In this document: piece by piece, positions 8,451-17,287 of the stretch
Layout: every line of letters begins with the position of its first letter
Numbering within the stretch: position 1 is the stretch's first letter
Assembly: GCA_007120685.1 (NCBI GenBank)
Contig: SKNG01000341.1
Coordinates: 1 to 35,558 of the forward strand
Length of the DNA: 35,558 nucleotides
Direction: 5' to 3'
DNA from: Paracoccaceae bacterium
GTDB taxonomy: Bacteria > Pseudomonadota > Alphaproteobacteria > Rhodobacterales > Rhodobacteraceae
Notes under the pieces: generated by a model
Seen by the model: the letters and a program-made list of their open reading frames with translations, nothing else
Database searches by the model: none
What the model was told of the DNA's origin: nothing
Translations under genes and position numbers: made by a program

Positions 8451-9317
8451 TTGCGGTTGAGGCCGGTCATAAGCCATGCCGCAGGAGTGTGGACCCTGGC
8501 GGGCGAACGCCACCTTGGCCTGATCGCGGCCGGGGTGGCATTCTTCGCCATGCTGGCAATCTTTCCCGCCATCGGCGCGCTGATCGCCCTTACCGGACTC
8601 TGGACAGATCCGGAGACGGTATCAGAACTGCTTGAAACCACGTCCGATTTCCTGCCGGATGAGGCGTTCGGGCTGATCGCCCAGCGCGCCGATACGTTGG
8701 TTACAACCACCAGCACCACGCTGGGCCTGACCTCGGCGGTATCGCTTCTGGTGGCGCTATGGTCGGCGCGGCTGGGCACCGGCGCGCTGGCCGAGGGGCT
8801 GACCGCCATCTATGGCGGCACGCCGCGCGGCGGGGTCTGGGGGGCGGTGATCGCGCTGATGCTGACCGGCCTGATGATCGGCGTGGGGCTGGTCGCCATT
8901 GTCGCCATGCTGGTCGTGCCGGCAATTATGGCCATCGTCGGTATGTTCATCAACGAGGGCCAGTTTCTGCTGATCATCGCCGAAATCATTCGCTGGGCGG
9001 TGGCGCTGGCCTCGCTGGTTGTGGGGCTGGGCATTTTCTATCGCTACGGCCCAAACCGCCCGCATGGCCGGCGCAGCCCGTTCCTGTCTCCTGGCCTTTT
9101 TCTGGCGATCGGTTTGTGGACCGCCGCATCGCTGGCCTTCACTTTCTACATGGCGAATTTCGGCAATTATGACGAGGTCTATGGCTCGATCGGCGCCGCC
9201 ATCGTGCTGATGCTGTGGTTCTATCTTTCCGCCTATGCGGTGTTGTTGGGCGCGGCGCTCAATCAGCGGCTGGAAGCGCGAGAGGCAACCGGAAGCGATC
9301 AGCCCATCGACGGATAG
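8451..9317 (+). CDS. YihY/virulence factor BrkB family membrane protein
   Basis: ERHLGLIAAGVAFFAMLAIFPAIGALIALTGLW...YRYGPNRP...GSIGAAIVLMLWFYLSAYAVLLGAALNQRLE. TTG start uncertain. Confidence 0.88.
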   Translation: MRLRPVISHAAGVWTLAGERHLGLIAAGVAFFAMLAIFPAIGALIALTGLWTDPETVSELLETTSDFLPDEAFGLIAQRADTLVTTTSTTLGLTSAVSLLVALWSARLGTGALAEGLTAIYGGTPRGGVWGAVIALMLTGLMIGVGLVAIVAMLVVPAIMAIVGMFINEGQFLLIIAEIIRWAVALASLVVGLGIFYRYGPNRPHGRRSPFLSPGLFLAIGLWTAASLAFTFYMANFGNYDEVYGSIGAAIVLMLWFYLSAYAVLLGAALNQRLEAREATGSDQPIDG

Positions 9318-10159
9318 AACCGTCCTGCCGGCGACAGGGTAAAGATATCCACCCCGCTTGCCGTTACCCCCACCGAATGTTCGAACTGTGCCGAAAGCGC
9401 GCGGTCTCGGGTAATCGCCGTCCAGTCGTCGGCCAGAACCTTGGTTTCCGGTCGGCCCAGATTAACCATCGGTTCGATGGTGAAGAACATGCCCTCTTCC
9501 AGCGTCGCCTCCCGCCCCGGCCGGCCGTAATGCAGCACGTTCGGCGGCGCATGAAACACCCTCCCCAGCCCGTGCCCGCAGAAATCGCGCACCACCGACA
9601 TGCGCTGCGCTTCCACATAGGCCTGAATGGCATGGCCGATATCGCCGAAGGTATTGCCGGGACGTACCGCCTCGATCCCCTTCATCAGCGCGTCATGGGT
9701 GACCTTCACCAGCCGCTCGGCAAAGGGCTTCGGCCGCCCGGCGACGAACATGCGCGAGGTGTCGCCGAACCAGCCGTCCACGATGACTGTCACATCGATA
9801 TTCAGGATATCGCCGTCGATGAGCACATCATTGCCGCGCCCGCGCCCCTCGTGCTTGCTGGGCGGGATGGGGCTGCCGGGGATGCCGTGGCAGACCACGT
9901 GATTGACGCTGATGCAGCTGGCATGCTGATAGCCGCGGTAGCCGATGGTGGCGGAGGTGGCGCCATGCGCGGCAACCATCTCGGTGATCAGGCGGTCCAG
10001 TTCGCCCGTGGTCTGGCCGGGAAAGACATGCTCGGCGATGTCGTCGAGGATCCGCGCGGCGACCTGGCCTGCGCGATGCATGCAGGCGAAATCCTCGCGC
10101 GCATGAATGCGGATGCCCTCGCGCGTGGTCCTGCCGTCATGGCTGCCGGTTTCGAACAC
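9299..10159 (-). CDS. map: Type I methionine aminopeptidase
   Basis: CISVNHVVCHGIP, DILNIDVTVIVDGWFGDTSRMF, FCGHGLGRVFH, FFTIEPM, AQFEHSVGVT supply the metal-ligand residues. GTG start at 10159; the track's upstream extension to 11062 overlaps cinA-like antisense and is rejected. Confidence 0.95.
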   Translation of the reverse strand: MFETGSHDGRTTREGIRIHAREDFACMHRAGQVAARILDDIAEHVFPGQTTGELDRLITEMVAAHGATSATIGYRGYQHASCISVNHVVCHGIPGSPIPPSKHEGRGRGNDVLIDGDILNIDVTVIVDGWFGDTSRMFVAGRPKPFAERLVKVTHDALMKGIEAVRPGNTFGDIGHAIQAYVEAQRMSVVRDFCGHGLGRVFHAPPNVLHYGRPGREATLEEGMFFTIEPMVNLGRPETKVLADDWTAITRDRALSAQFEHSVGVTASGVDIFTLSPAGRFYPSMG

Positions 10160-10288
10160 GGTTGCTCCTTTCCTGTTTCCCGCCCTAGATAGCGCCGGGC
10201 CCGCTTGAATGCCAGAGCGTCGGGGCAATTGGAAAGCCCCGCGCCGGCTGATAAGGATCGGGCCGGAAATTCCTTGGAAGGGCGCGAC

Positions 10289-11017
10289 ATGACCAACCCC
10301 ACCGCGGCGATGCTGGTGATCGGCGATGAGATCCTGTCCGGCCGCACGCGTGATTCGAACATGCACCATCTGGCGCGCGAACTGACCGCGCATGGTATCC
10401 GCCTGGTCGAGGCGCGCATGGTCGCCGACGATCACGCCGGTATCGTGGCGGCGCTGAACGAGTTGCGCGGGCGGGTGGATCACCTGTTCACGTCGGGCGG
10501 GATCGGCCCCACGCATGACGACATCACCGCCGATGCCGTGGCCGCGGCCTTTGACGTGCCGATCGGTATCCGCGACGATGCCCGCGCCCTGCTGGAAGCG
10601 CATTACCAGCGCACCGGGCTGGACCTGAACGCGGCGCGGCTGCGCATGGCGCGCGTGCCCGATGGTGCCAGCCTGATCGACAACCCTGTCTCGGCGGCGC
10701 CGGGGTTCACGCTGGGCAATGTCCATGTCATGGCCGGCGTGCCCGCTATCTTCCAGGCGATGCTGGCCAGCGTCCTGCCCGGCCTGACCAGTGGCGCGGC
10801 ACTGCTCAGCCAATCGGTCGATGTGCATCGCGGCGAGGGCGAGATCGCCGGCCCGCTGGGCGATCTGGCCGCGCGCTATCCGGCGCTCAGCTTCGGCTCC
10901 TACCCCTGGATCCGCGATGGCGCGCATGGCACGCAGATCGTGGTGCGCGGCACCGATGGCGGGCAGCTGGATGCCGCGATGGTGGAACTGATGACGCTGC
11001 TGGATCAGCGCGGATGA
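10289..11017 (+). CDS. CinA N-terminal/MoaB-like (molybdopterin-binding) domain protein
   Basis: AAMLVIGDEILSGRTRDSN...LFTSGGIGPTHDDITADAVA...LMAGVP-like MAGVPAIFQAML; start trimmed to ATG 10289. Confidence 0.9.
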   Translation: MTNPTAAMLVIGDEILSGRTRDSNMHHLARELTAHGIRLVEARMVADDHAGIVAALNELRGRVDHLFTSGGIGPTHDDITADAVAAAFDVPIGIRDDARALLEAHYQRTGLDLNAARLRMARVPDGASLIDNPVSAAPGFTLGNVHVMAGVPAIFQAMLASVLPGLTSGAALLSQSVDVHRGEGEIAGPLGDLAARYPALSFGSYPWIRDGAHGTQIVVRGTDGGQLDAAMVELMTLLDQRG

Positions 11018-11766
11018 ACCTGCCCGCCGCCCCTGCGCTGCATGCCGCGCTGGAAACCACATGGCCCCCGGCCGAGCGGCGGCCTTGCGGCCCGTTCCGG
11101 CTGCGGCACGGGGCAGGGGGTGGCAAGCGGGTCAGCGCCGCAACGCTGGATGGCGAAGCCGCCGGCGCGGCGGAAATTGACACCGCAGAGGCGGCGATGC
11201 AGACCATGGGGCAGGCGCCGCTGTTCATGATCCGCGATGCCGACGCCTGGCCCGGCGATACCGCGCTAGATGACGCCCTGGATGCGCGGGGCTACCGGGT
11301 GGTCGATCCGACGGTTTTCTACTGCGCCCCCGTTGCCGCCGTCGCTCAGGTTCCCCGGCCCATGACGACCTTTCCGGTCTGGCCGCCGCTGGCACTGCAG
11401 ACAGCGCTTTGGCAGGATGCCGGGATCGGCCCCGAGCGCCGGGCGGTCATGGCCCGCGCCGCCGACCCAAAGACCGCGTTCATGGCCCGCCACCGCAACC
11501 GCGCCGCCGGCGTGGCCTTCGTCGCGCTGGACCGGCAGACCGGCATCGCCATGCTGCACGCGCTGGAGGTCACGCCATCGTTTCGCCGCGAAGGCGTGGC
11601 GCGTGAACTGGTGGGCGCCATTGCCCATTGGGCGCAGGGCCAGGGCGCGGCGCATTTCGCCCTTGCCGTGACCGAAGCCAATGCCGAGGCAGGCGCGCTT
11701 TATGCTGGCCTCGGGATGACCAGGACTGCCGGCTACCATTACCGGCAAAAGCCGCCAGCCCCGTGA
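11014..11766 (+). CDS. GNAT family N-acetyltransferase
   Basis: Acetyl-CoA binding region HALEVTPSFRREGVARELVGAIAHWAQGQGAAHFALAVTEANAEAGALYAGLGM; 4-bp ATGA overlap with upstream gene. Confidence 0.85.
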   Translation: MNLPAAPALHAALETTWPPAERRPCGPFRLRHGAGGGKRVSAATLDGEAAGAAEIDTAEAAMQTMGQAPLFMIRDADAWPGDTALDDALDARGYRVVDPTVFYCAPVAAVAQVPRPMTTFPVWPPLALQTALWQDAGIGPERRAVMARAADPKTAFMARHRNRAAGVAFVALDRQTGIAMLHALEVTPSFRREGVARELVGAIAHWAQGQGAAHFALAVTEANAEAGALYAGLGMTRTAGYHYRQKPPAP

Positions 11767-11778
11767 AAGGAGCCTCCG

Positions 11779-12345
11779 ATGAGCGACCGCATCACCGCCC
11801 TGGACCTGCCCGCCGCCGACCCGCTGCCCGAAGCCACGGCGCGCTATTTCGACATCTGCCGCGAGAAGCTGGGCATGGTGCCGAATGTGCTGCAGGCCTA
11901 TGCCTTCGATATCGAGAAGCTGAACGCCTTCACGGCGATGTACAACGACCTGATGCTGGCGCCATCGGGCCTGACCAAGCTGGAGCGAGAGATGATCGCG
12001 GTGGTGGTCTCCTCGATCAACCGCTGCTGGTATTGCCAGGTGGCGCATGGCGCGGCGGTGCGCCAGCTTGCCGGCGACCCGGCCTTGGGCGAGGCGATGG
12101 TGATGAACTGGCGCGCGGCCAAGCTGGACGCGCGGCAGAGCGCGATGCTGGCCTTTGCCGAGAAGGTCACCAAGGCCTCGGCCGAGGTGGTCGAGGCCGA
12201 CCGGCAGGCGCTGCGCGACCAGGGATTCAGCGACCGCGACATCTGGGACATCGCCGCGGTGACCGGGTTTTACAACATGTCGAACCGCGTCGCCTCGGCC
12301 GTCGGCATGGAACCGAACCCGGAATATCACGCCCAGGCGCGTTGA
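11779..12345 (+). CDS. Peroxidase-related enzyme, carboxymuconolactone decarboxylase/AhpD-like
   Basis: EREMIAVVVSSINRCWYCQVAHGAAVR: CxxCxxxH AhpD-type motif. Confidence 0.88.
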   Translation: MSDRITALDLPAADPLPEATARYFDICREKLGMVPNVLQAYAFDIEKLNAFTAMYNDLMLAPSGLTKLEREMIAVVVSSINRCWYCQVAHGAAVRQLAGDPALGEAMVMNWRAAKLDARQSAMLAFAEKVTKASAEVVEADRQALRDQGFSDRDIWDIAAVTGFYNMSNRVASAVGMEPNPEYHAQAR

Positions 12346-12373
12346 CCAAAGCGGCCCGACCTGCGCGATGCTC

Positions 12374-13570
12374 TCAATCGAGCCCAGCGATCTGGCGCAA
12401 ATGAGCCATTCGGCGGGAAAAGACCGTCTCGAAGGTGTTGGCGCGGGCGTAGTCCAGCGCCCTCGCCGAGGCCTCGATGATTGCCTCGCGCTGTTTGTCC
12501 AGACGCAGGATTTGCCGCGCCATTGCTCTGGCCCGCGCCGGCACTTGCCAGCCGCCGCCGGACTGCGCCAGCACCCGGCGCCACAACGGGTTGCCATAGC
12601 CCAGCACCGGCAGCCCGCAGCCCATCGCCTCGACATAGCTTGACACCGGATCGGCCAGCCGCATCGGCGCCAGGAACAGATCGGCGCTGCGGCGCAACTG
12701 CGGCACCAGCGCGGTATCGAAACCGGGGGCGTCGCTCATCGCCACCCGGTCCTGCAGCCCCATGCTGGCGATCCCGTCGCGCAGCCGCTGTTCCAGCGAC
12801 CCGGTGCCGAATAGCTGCAACCGGAAATCCATCCCGGCCGCAGCCAACGCTTGGGCCACAGCCAGCAGATCCTGCACCCCTGCCTCGGGTTCCAGCGGCC
12901 CATACCAGGCCAGCGAAAGCGGCGCGCCCGCGCGCAGCCTTTCGGCCCGCGCCGCCAGGTCGGGGCCACGCGCCAGCATCGGCAGGCGCATGCGGTTGTC
13001 GAAATAGCCCAGCGCGTTCGGGTTCACCCGCGCGTAGGCATCCGCCGCCAGCGGCCCGTTGCAATGCAACCCTTCGGCCCCGGCCAGGGCGCGGCGCAGC
13101 GCCCCTTCGCGGCCCAGCGCCCATTGCATGCCGCGAAGCTTGCTCAGCGCGCCCCGGCGGCTGTCGAAGGCCGCCTGACGCAGCCGCCCCGAAAGCGGGC
13201 GCTCGATGGTATAGACCAGCTGCGCCAGCCGCCCGCGCAACCGTTCCGGCATGTCCAGATACCGCATGTCATCGGCCGCGCAATAGATCAGGCTGGCCTC
13301 GTCCAGAAGCGATTCGGGGATGGCGTCCGCTTGATCCTGGACGATCAGATTGAACGCCAATTGCCGGCGCGAGAAACGCATGCCGCGCGGGATTGCCCCG
13401 GCGCCACGCCGCATCAGGCAATGCACCCTTCCGGGCCAGAGCTGGCAATGCAGCTTCATCCCCTCCACGAAGCCCACATCCAGAATCACCTCGCCCGCAG
13501 GTGTTTCCATGACCGGAGCCGGCGATATGATCAGCAGCGTGGGCATGACTGGCTTCGGTTTCTCCGGCAA
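12374..13570 (-). CDS. Glycosyltransferase (GT4-like)
   Basis: GT-B C-terminal features: LAWYGPLEPEAGVQDLLAVAQALAAAGMDFRLQLFGTGSLEQRLRDGI...LFLAPMRLADPVSSYVEAMGCGLPVLGYGNPLW. Start may be MPTLL at about 13546. Confidence 0.75.
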   Translation of the reverse strand: MPEKPKPVMPTLLIISPAPVMETPAGEVILDVGFVEGMKLHCQLWPGRVHCLMRRGAGAIPRGMRFSRRQLAFNLIVQDQADAIPESLLDEASLIYCAADDMRYLDMPERLRGRLAQLVYTIERPLSGRLRQAAFDSRRGALSKLRGMQWALGREGALRRALAGAEGLHCNGPLAADAYARVNPNALGYFDNRMRLPMLARGPDLAARAERLRAGAPLSLAWYGPLEPEAGVQDLLAVAQALAAAGMDFRLQLFGTGSLEQRLRDGIASMGLQDRVAMSDAPGFDTALVPQLRRSADLFLAPMRLADPVSSYVEAMGCGLPVLGYGNPLWRRVLAQSGGGWQVPARARAMARQILRLDKQREAIIEASARALDYARANTFETVFSRRMAHLRQIAGLD

Positions 13571-13701
13571 TCACGGGTGGCGCCTGAATGGCTTTGGCGC
13601 GCGGTCGTGCGCATGAGACGGAAAGAACCAGAAGAAACTCCGTCGAAAATCTGGCGGTTTCCGAGTATTTACCGAAAAACCGATGCGGGAAAGGCCCGAA
13701 T

Positions 13702-14688
13702 ATGGGAATGAATGCGATCTATGGTCTGGCCGCGGCGGCGGTTCTTCTGCTGCTGGCGGCGGGCGGCTGGGCGGCGTATCGGCATCTGGCCACCCCGGCC
13801 CTGCCGCCCGTCACCGATATGACGCCCAACGCCCCGCCGCTGTCGCCGCCGCCGGCGGGCATGGCGGTGTTCCATCTGGGCCACAGCCTGGTCAACCGTG
13901 ACATGCCGGCGATGCTGGCGCAGCTTGCCCATGCGGCCGGGTTTGTCGCGCATGAGCACCACCTGCAACTGGGCTGGGGCGCCACCCTGCGCTCGCATTA
14001 CGACCCGCTGGTGGAAATCCCCGGATTTGACAGCGAAAACGCCACGCCGCAGCATCGCCCGGCGCGCGAGGCCATTGCCAGCGGCGCCTATGACGCGGTG
14101 GTGCTTACCGAAATGGTGGAACTGCGCGATGCCATCCGCTGGCATGACGGCCCCGCCTATCTGCACCGCTGGGTGCAGGCGATCCGCGCCGCGCGGCCAG
14201 ATACGCGCGTCTATCTCTATGAGACCTGGCACGGGCGCGAGGATACCGAAAGCTGGCTGGCGCGGCTGGATGGTGATCCGGCCGCGTTGTGGCAGGGCCG
14301 GCTTCTGGCGCCGGTCTGGGCTGACGGCGACGCCGGCCCGGTGCATGTGATCCCGGCCGGGCGGGTGCTGGCCGCCTTCACCCGCGCCCTGGCCCGGGCC
14401 GGCGGTCTGCCGGGCATGGCTGACGAGACCGACTTGTTCCTGCGCGAGCCCGATGGCACGCTTGACGCCGTTCACATGAACGATCTGGGGAATTATCTGG
14501 TGGCGCTGACGCATTTCGCCGTGCTCTATCACCAGGCGCCGCAGGGCCTGCCGCATGAACTGACCCGCGCCGATGGCAGCCCGGCCGATGCGCCCTCGCC
14601 CGAGGTGGCGGCGCTGATGCAGGGCGTGGTCTGGCAGGTGGTCAGCGATCTGCCCGTGACCGGGGTGCAGACGGGGGCAGCGCCATGA
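13702..14688 (+). CDS. Membrane-anchored SGNH-hydrolase-like protein
   Basis: N-terminal TM MGMNAIYGLAAAAVLLLLAAGGWAAY; FHLGHSLVNRDMPAML (SGNH block-I-like) and DAVHMNDLGNYLVAL (D..H block-V-like). Confidence 0.6.
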   Translation: MGMNAIYGLAAAAVLLLLAAGGWAAYRHLATPALPPVTDMTPNAPPLSPPPAGMAVFHLGHSLVNRDMPAMLAQLAHAAGFVAHEHHLQLGWGATLRSHYDPLVEIPGFDSENATPQHRPAREAIASGAYDAVVLTEMVELRDAIRWHDGPAYLHRWVQAIRAARPDTRVYLYETWHGREDTESWLARLDGDPAALWQGRLLAPVWADGDAGPVHVIPAGRVLAAFTRALARAGGLPGMADETDLFLREPDGTLDAVHMNDLGNYLVALTHFAVLYHQAPQGLPHELTRADGSPADAPSPEVAALMQGVVWQVVSDLPVTGVQTGAAP

Positions 14689-16424
14689 AGGCAATCGGTG
14701 TTCTGGCCATCTTCCTTGCCGTTCTGGCCTTTCCCGGCCTGTTGGGCGCCCCGCCGGTGCCGGGGGCTGACGCGCAGACCGAAGCCCGGTCTGATCTCGT
14801 CCGGGTGGCCCCGCGCGAGGGGCGGCGCAATCTGGCGTTCAATCTGGCCAACAATGGCGACTGGGCCAGCCAGCAGCCCTTCATCGACCTGATGCGCTTC
14901 GCCCGCCCATGGGAGGGGCATCTGCGCGGCCAGTGGAGCGGGGTCAGCGAGGCCGAACTCATCGCCGCCGGTCATCTGGACGAAAACGGCTGGGTGCTGT
15001 CGGTGCCGGGCAATGTGGTCAAGCTGGGCGCGCTGATCCTGGTGGACATGCCGTCAGAGATGACCTCGCTCGCCGGGCGCTATCATGTGCGCTGGGAAGG
15101 CTCTGCCTATCTGGGCTTTTCGGGCCTGGCGCGGAATGTGCGCTATACCGGGCGCAACAGCGCCACCTTCGAATACACGCCGGGGCCGGGGCTGGTGATG
15201 CTGGAATTCAACCGGGGCGACCTGCGCAACCTGACCGTCGTGCATGAGCGGCATCTGCAGCGGTTTCAGGCCGGCGAGATCTTCAATCCGGACTGGCTGG
15301 CGGTGATCGGCGATGCCGAGAACCTGCGCCTGATGGACTGGATGGCAACGAATGATTCCGAGGTGGTCGAATGGGCCGACCGGCCGCGGGTCGAGCACTA
15401 TACCTGGGCACGCGGCGTGCCGCTGGAGATCATGCTGGAACTGGCCAACCAGACCGGCGCCGAGCCCTGGTTCACCCTGCCGCATCTGGCCAGCGACGAT
15501 TACATCCGCCGTTTCGGCGAGGCGGTGCGCGACGGGCTGCGCCCGGATCTGCGCGCCTGGGTGGAGCTTTCCAACGAGGTCTGGAACTGGAGCTTCGCGC
15601 AGGCGCATTGGGCCGAGGATCAGGGCCAGGCACGCTGGGGGCAGGAACACGCCTGGGTGCAGTTCTATGCCCTGCGCGCGGCCGAAATGGTGCGCATCCT
15701 GGATCAGGTCTTTGCCGATCAGCCCGAACGGTTGGTGCGGGTACTGGGGGTGTTTACCGCCTGGCTGGGTCTGGAAGAGGCGATCTTGGACCCGCCCCTG
15801 CTGCGCGCCGAGGACCCGGCGGCGCCCGCGCCCTACACGCTGTTCGATGCCTATGCCGTCACCGGCTATTTCAGTGCCGAGCTTCACACGCCTGACCGCC
15901 AGCCGATGGTGCAGGCCTGGCTGGCTGAAAGCCGCGAGCGGGCCGAGGCCCGGGCCGAGGATCAGGGGCTGGCCGATCAGGCGCGCGCGGAGTTCATCGC
16001 CGCGCATCGGTTCGACCATGCCATCGAGATGGCCGCGCGCGAGTTGATGGCGGGCGCGGTCTCGGGTGATCCGGCGATGACCGTGCAGGGCCTGCTGGAC
16101 CGCCAGTTGACCCATCATGCCGCCATGGCCGCCGCGCATGACATGGCGCTGGTCATGTATGAGGGCGGCACGCATGTCGTGGTCTCGCCTGAACAGCATG
16201 ACGACGAGGAACTGATGGCCTTCTTCACTGCGCTCAACTACAGTGCGCCGATGGGCGATCTGTATCGGGCGCTGATCGAAGGCTGGAATGCGCTGACCGA
16301 CGCGCCGTTCAACGCCTTTGTCGATGTTGCTGTCGCCAATCGTTGGGGCAGTTGGGGGCACCTGCGGCATCTCGATGACGACAATCCGCGATGGCGCGCG
16401 CTGATGCAGGCCACCGCCCCATGA
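14685..16424 (+). CDS. Secreted glycoside-hydrolase-like (clan GH-A-type TIM barrel) protein
   Basis: Signal peptide MKAIGVLAIFLAVLAFPGLLGAPP; WVELSNEVWNWSFAQ (NE acid/base-like motif) and ALVMYEGGTHV (possible nucleophile Glu). 4-bp overlap with upstream gene. Confidence 0.6.
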   Translation: MKAIGVLAIFLAVLAFPGLLGAPPVPGADAQTEARSDLVRVAPREGRRNLAFNLANNGDWASQQPFIDLMRFARPWEGHLRGQWSGVSEAELIAAGHLDENGWVLSVPGNVVKLGALILVDMPSEMTSLAGRYHVRWEGSAYLGFSGLARNVRYTGRNSATFEYTPGPGLVMLEFNRGDLRNLTVVHERHLQRFQAGEIFNPDWLAVIGDAENLRLMDWMATNDSEVVEWADRPRVEHYTWARGVPLEIMLELANQTGAEPWFTLPHLASDDYIRRFGEAVRDGLRPDLRAWVELSNEVWNWSFAQAHWAEDQGQARWGQEHAWVQFYALRAAEMVRILDQVFADQPERLVRVLGVFTAWLGLEEAILDPPLLRAEDPAAPAPYTLFDAYAVTGYFSAELHTPDRQPMVQAWLAESRERAEARAEDQGLADQARAEFIAAHRFDHAIEMAARELMAGAVSGDPAMTVQGLLDRQLTHHAAMAAAHDMALVMYEGGTHVVVSPEQHDDEELMAFFTALNYSAPMGDLYRALIEGWNALTDAPFNAFVDVAVANRWGSWGHLRHLDDDNPRWRALMQATAP

Positions 16425-17287
16425 ATGCCGATGAGCCGGCAGCAGAGGGGCTGGCAGCAGAGGGACCGGCGATCAGCGTCATCATCCCGGCCAGTAACGA
16501 GGCGGGCTGGATCGAACCCTGCCTGCGCGCGCTGCTGGCGTCCCGGGGCGTGGCGCTGCAGGTCGTCGTTTCGGCCAATGCCTGCCGGGATGACACCGTC
16601 ACCCGAGCCCGCGCCATGGCGCCCGATTTCGCCGCGCGGGGCTGGCGACTGGATGTTCTGGACCGGCAAGAGCCTGGCAAGCCCGGCGCGTTGAACGCTG
16701 GTGACGCTGCCGCCCGGCACGCGTTGCGCGCCTATCTGGATGCCGATGTCAGCGTCTCGCCACCGCTTATGGCGCAACTGGCCGCGGCGCTGGCGGGCGG
16801 TGCGCCGCGCTATGCCTCGGGCACGCCGCGGGTCACGGCGCGGGGCTGGGTGGCGCGGTCCTATGCGCGGTTCTGGTGCCGGCTGCCCTTTGTCGCCGAC
16901 GGGGTGCCCGGTTTCGGCCTGTTTGCCGTCAATGCCGCCGGCCGGGCGCGTTGGGCGGCGTTTCCGGATATCATTTCCGATGACACCTTCGCCCGGCTTC
17001 AATTCCGCCCCGACGAACGCCGAAGTGTGCCGGCCTCCTATGACTGGCCGATGGTCGAGGAGCTGGGCCGGCTGGTGCGTGTGCGCGCGCGGCAGGATCA
17101 GGGCGTTGCCGAGATCGCCCGGCTTTATCCGCATCTGCTGGCCAACGAAGGCAAGACCCGGCCCGGCACCGGCTGGCTGATTGGCCGGGCGCTGGCCGAC
17201 CCGCTGGCCTTTGGTACCTATGCCGCCGTCGCCCTGGCGGTAAGGCGCGGCACCGGCGGTCAGTCCGGCTGGGTGCGCGGGCGCTGA
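16421..17287 (+). CDS. Glycosyltransferase family 2
   Basis: ISVIIPASNEAGWIEPCLRALLASRGVALQVVVSANACRDDTV...YLDADVSVSPPLMAQLAAAL; ATG 16421 overlaps upstream TGA. Confidence 0.9.
   Translation: MNADEPAAEGLAAEGPAISVIIPASNEAGWIEPCLRALLASRGVALQVVVSANACRDDTVTRARAMAPDFAARGWRLDVLDRQEPGKPGALNAGDAAARHALRAYLDADVSVSPPLMAQLAAALAGGAPRYASGTPRVTARGWVARSYARFWCRLPFVADGVPGFGLFAVNAAGRARWAAFPDIISDDTFARLQFRPDERRSVPASYDWPMVEELGRLVRVRARQDQGVAEIARLYPHLLANEGKTRPGTGWLIGRALADPLAFGTYAAVALAVRRGTGGQSGWVRGR

Noticed and set aside
9299-11062. 587-aa version of the map ORF
   Set aside because: N-terminal about 300 residues are antisense to the CinA/MoaB-like gene; conserved Map starts near GTG 10159.
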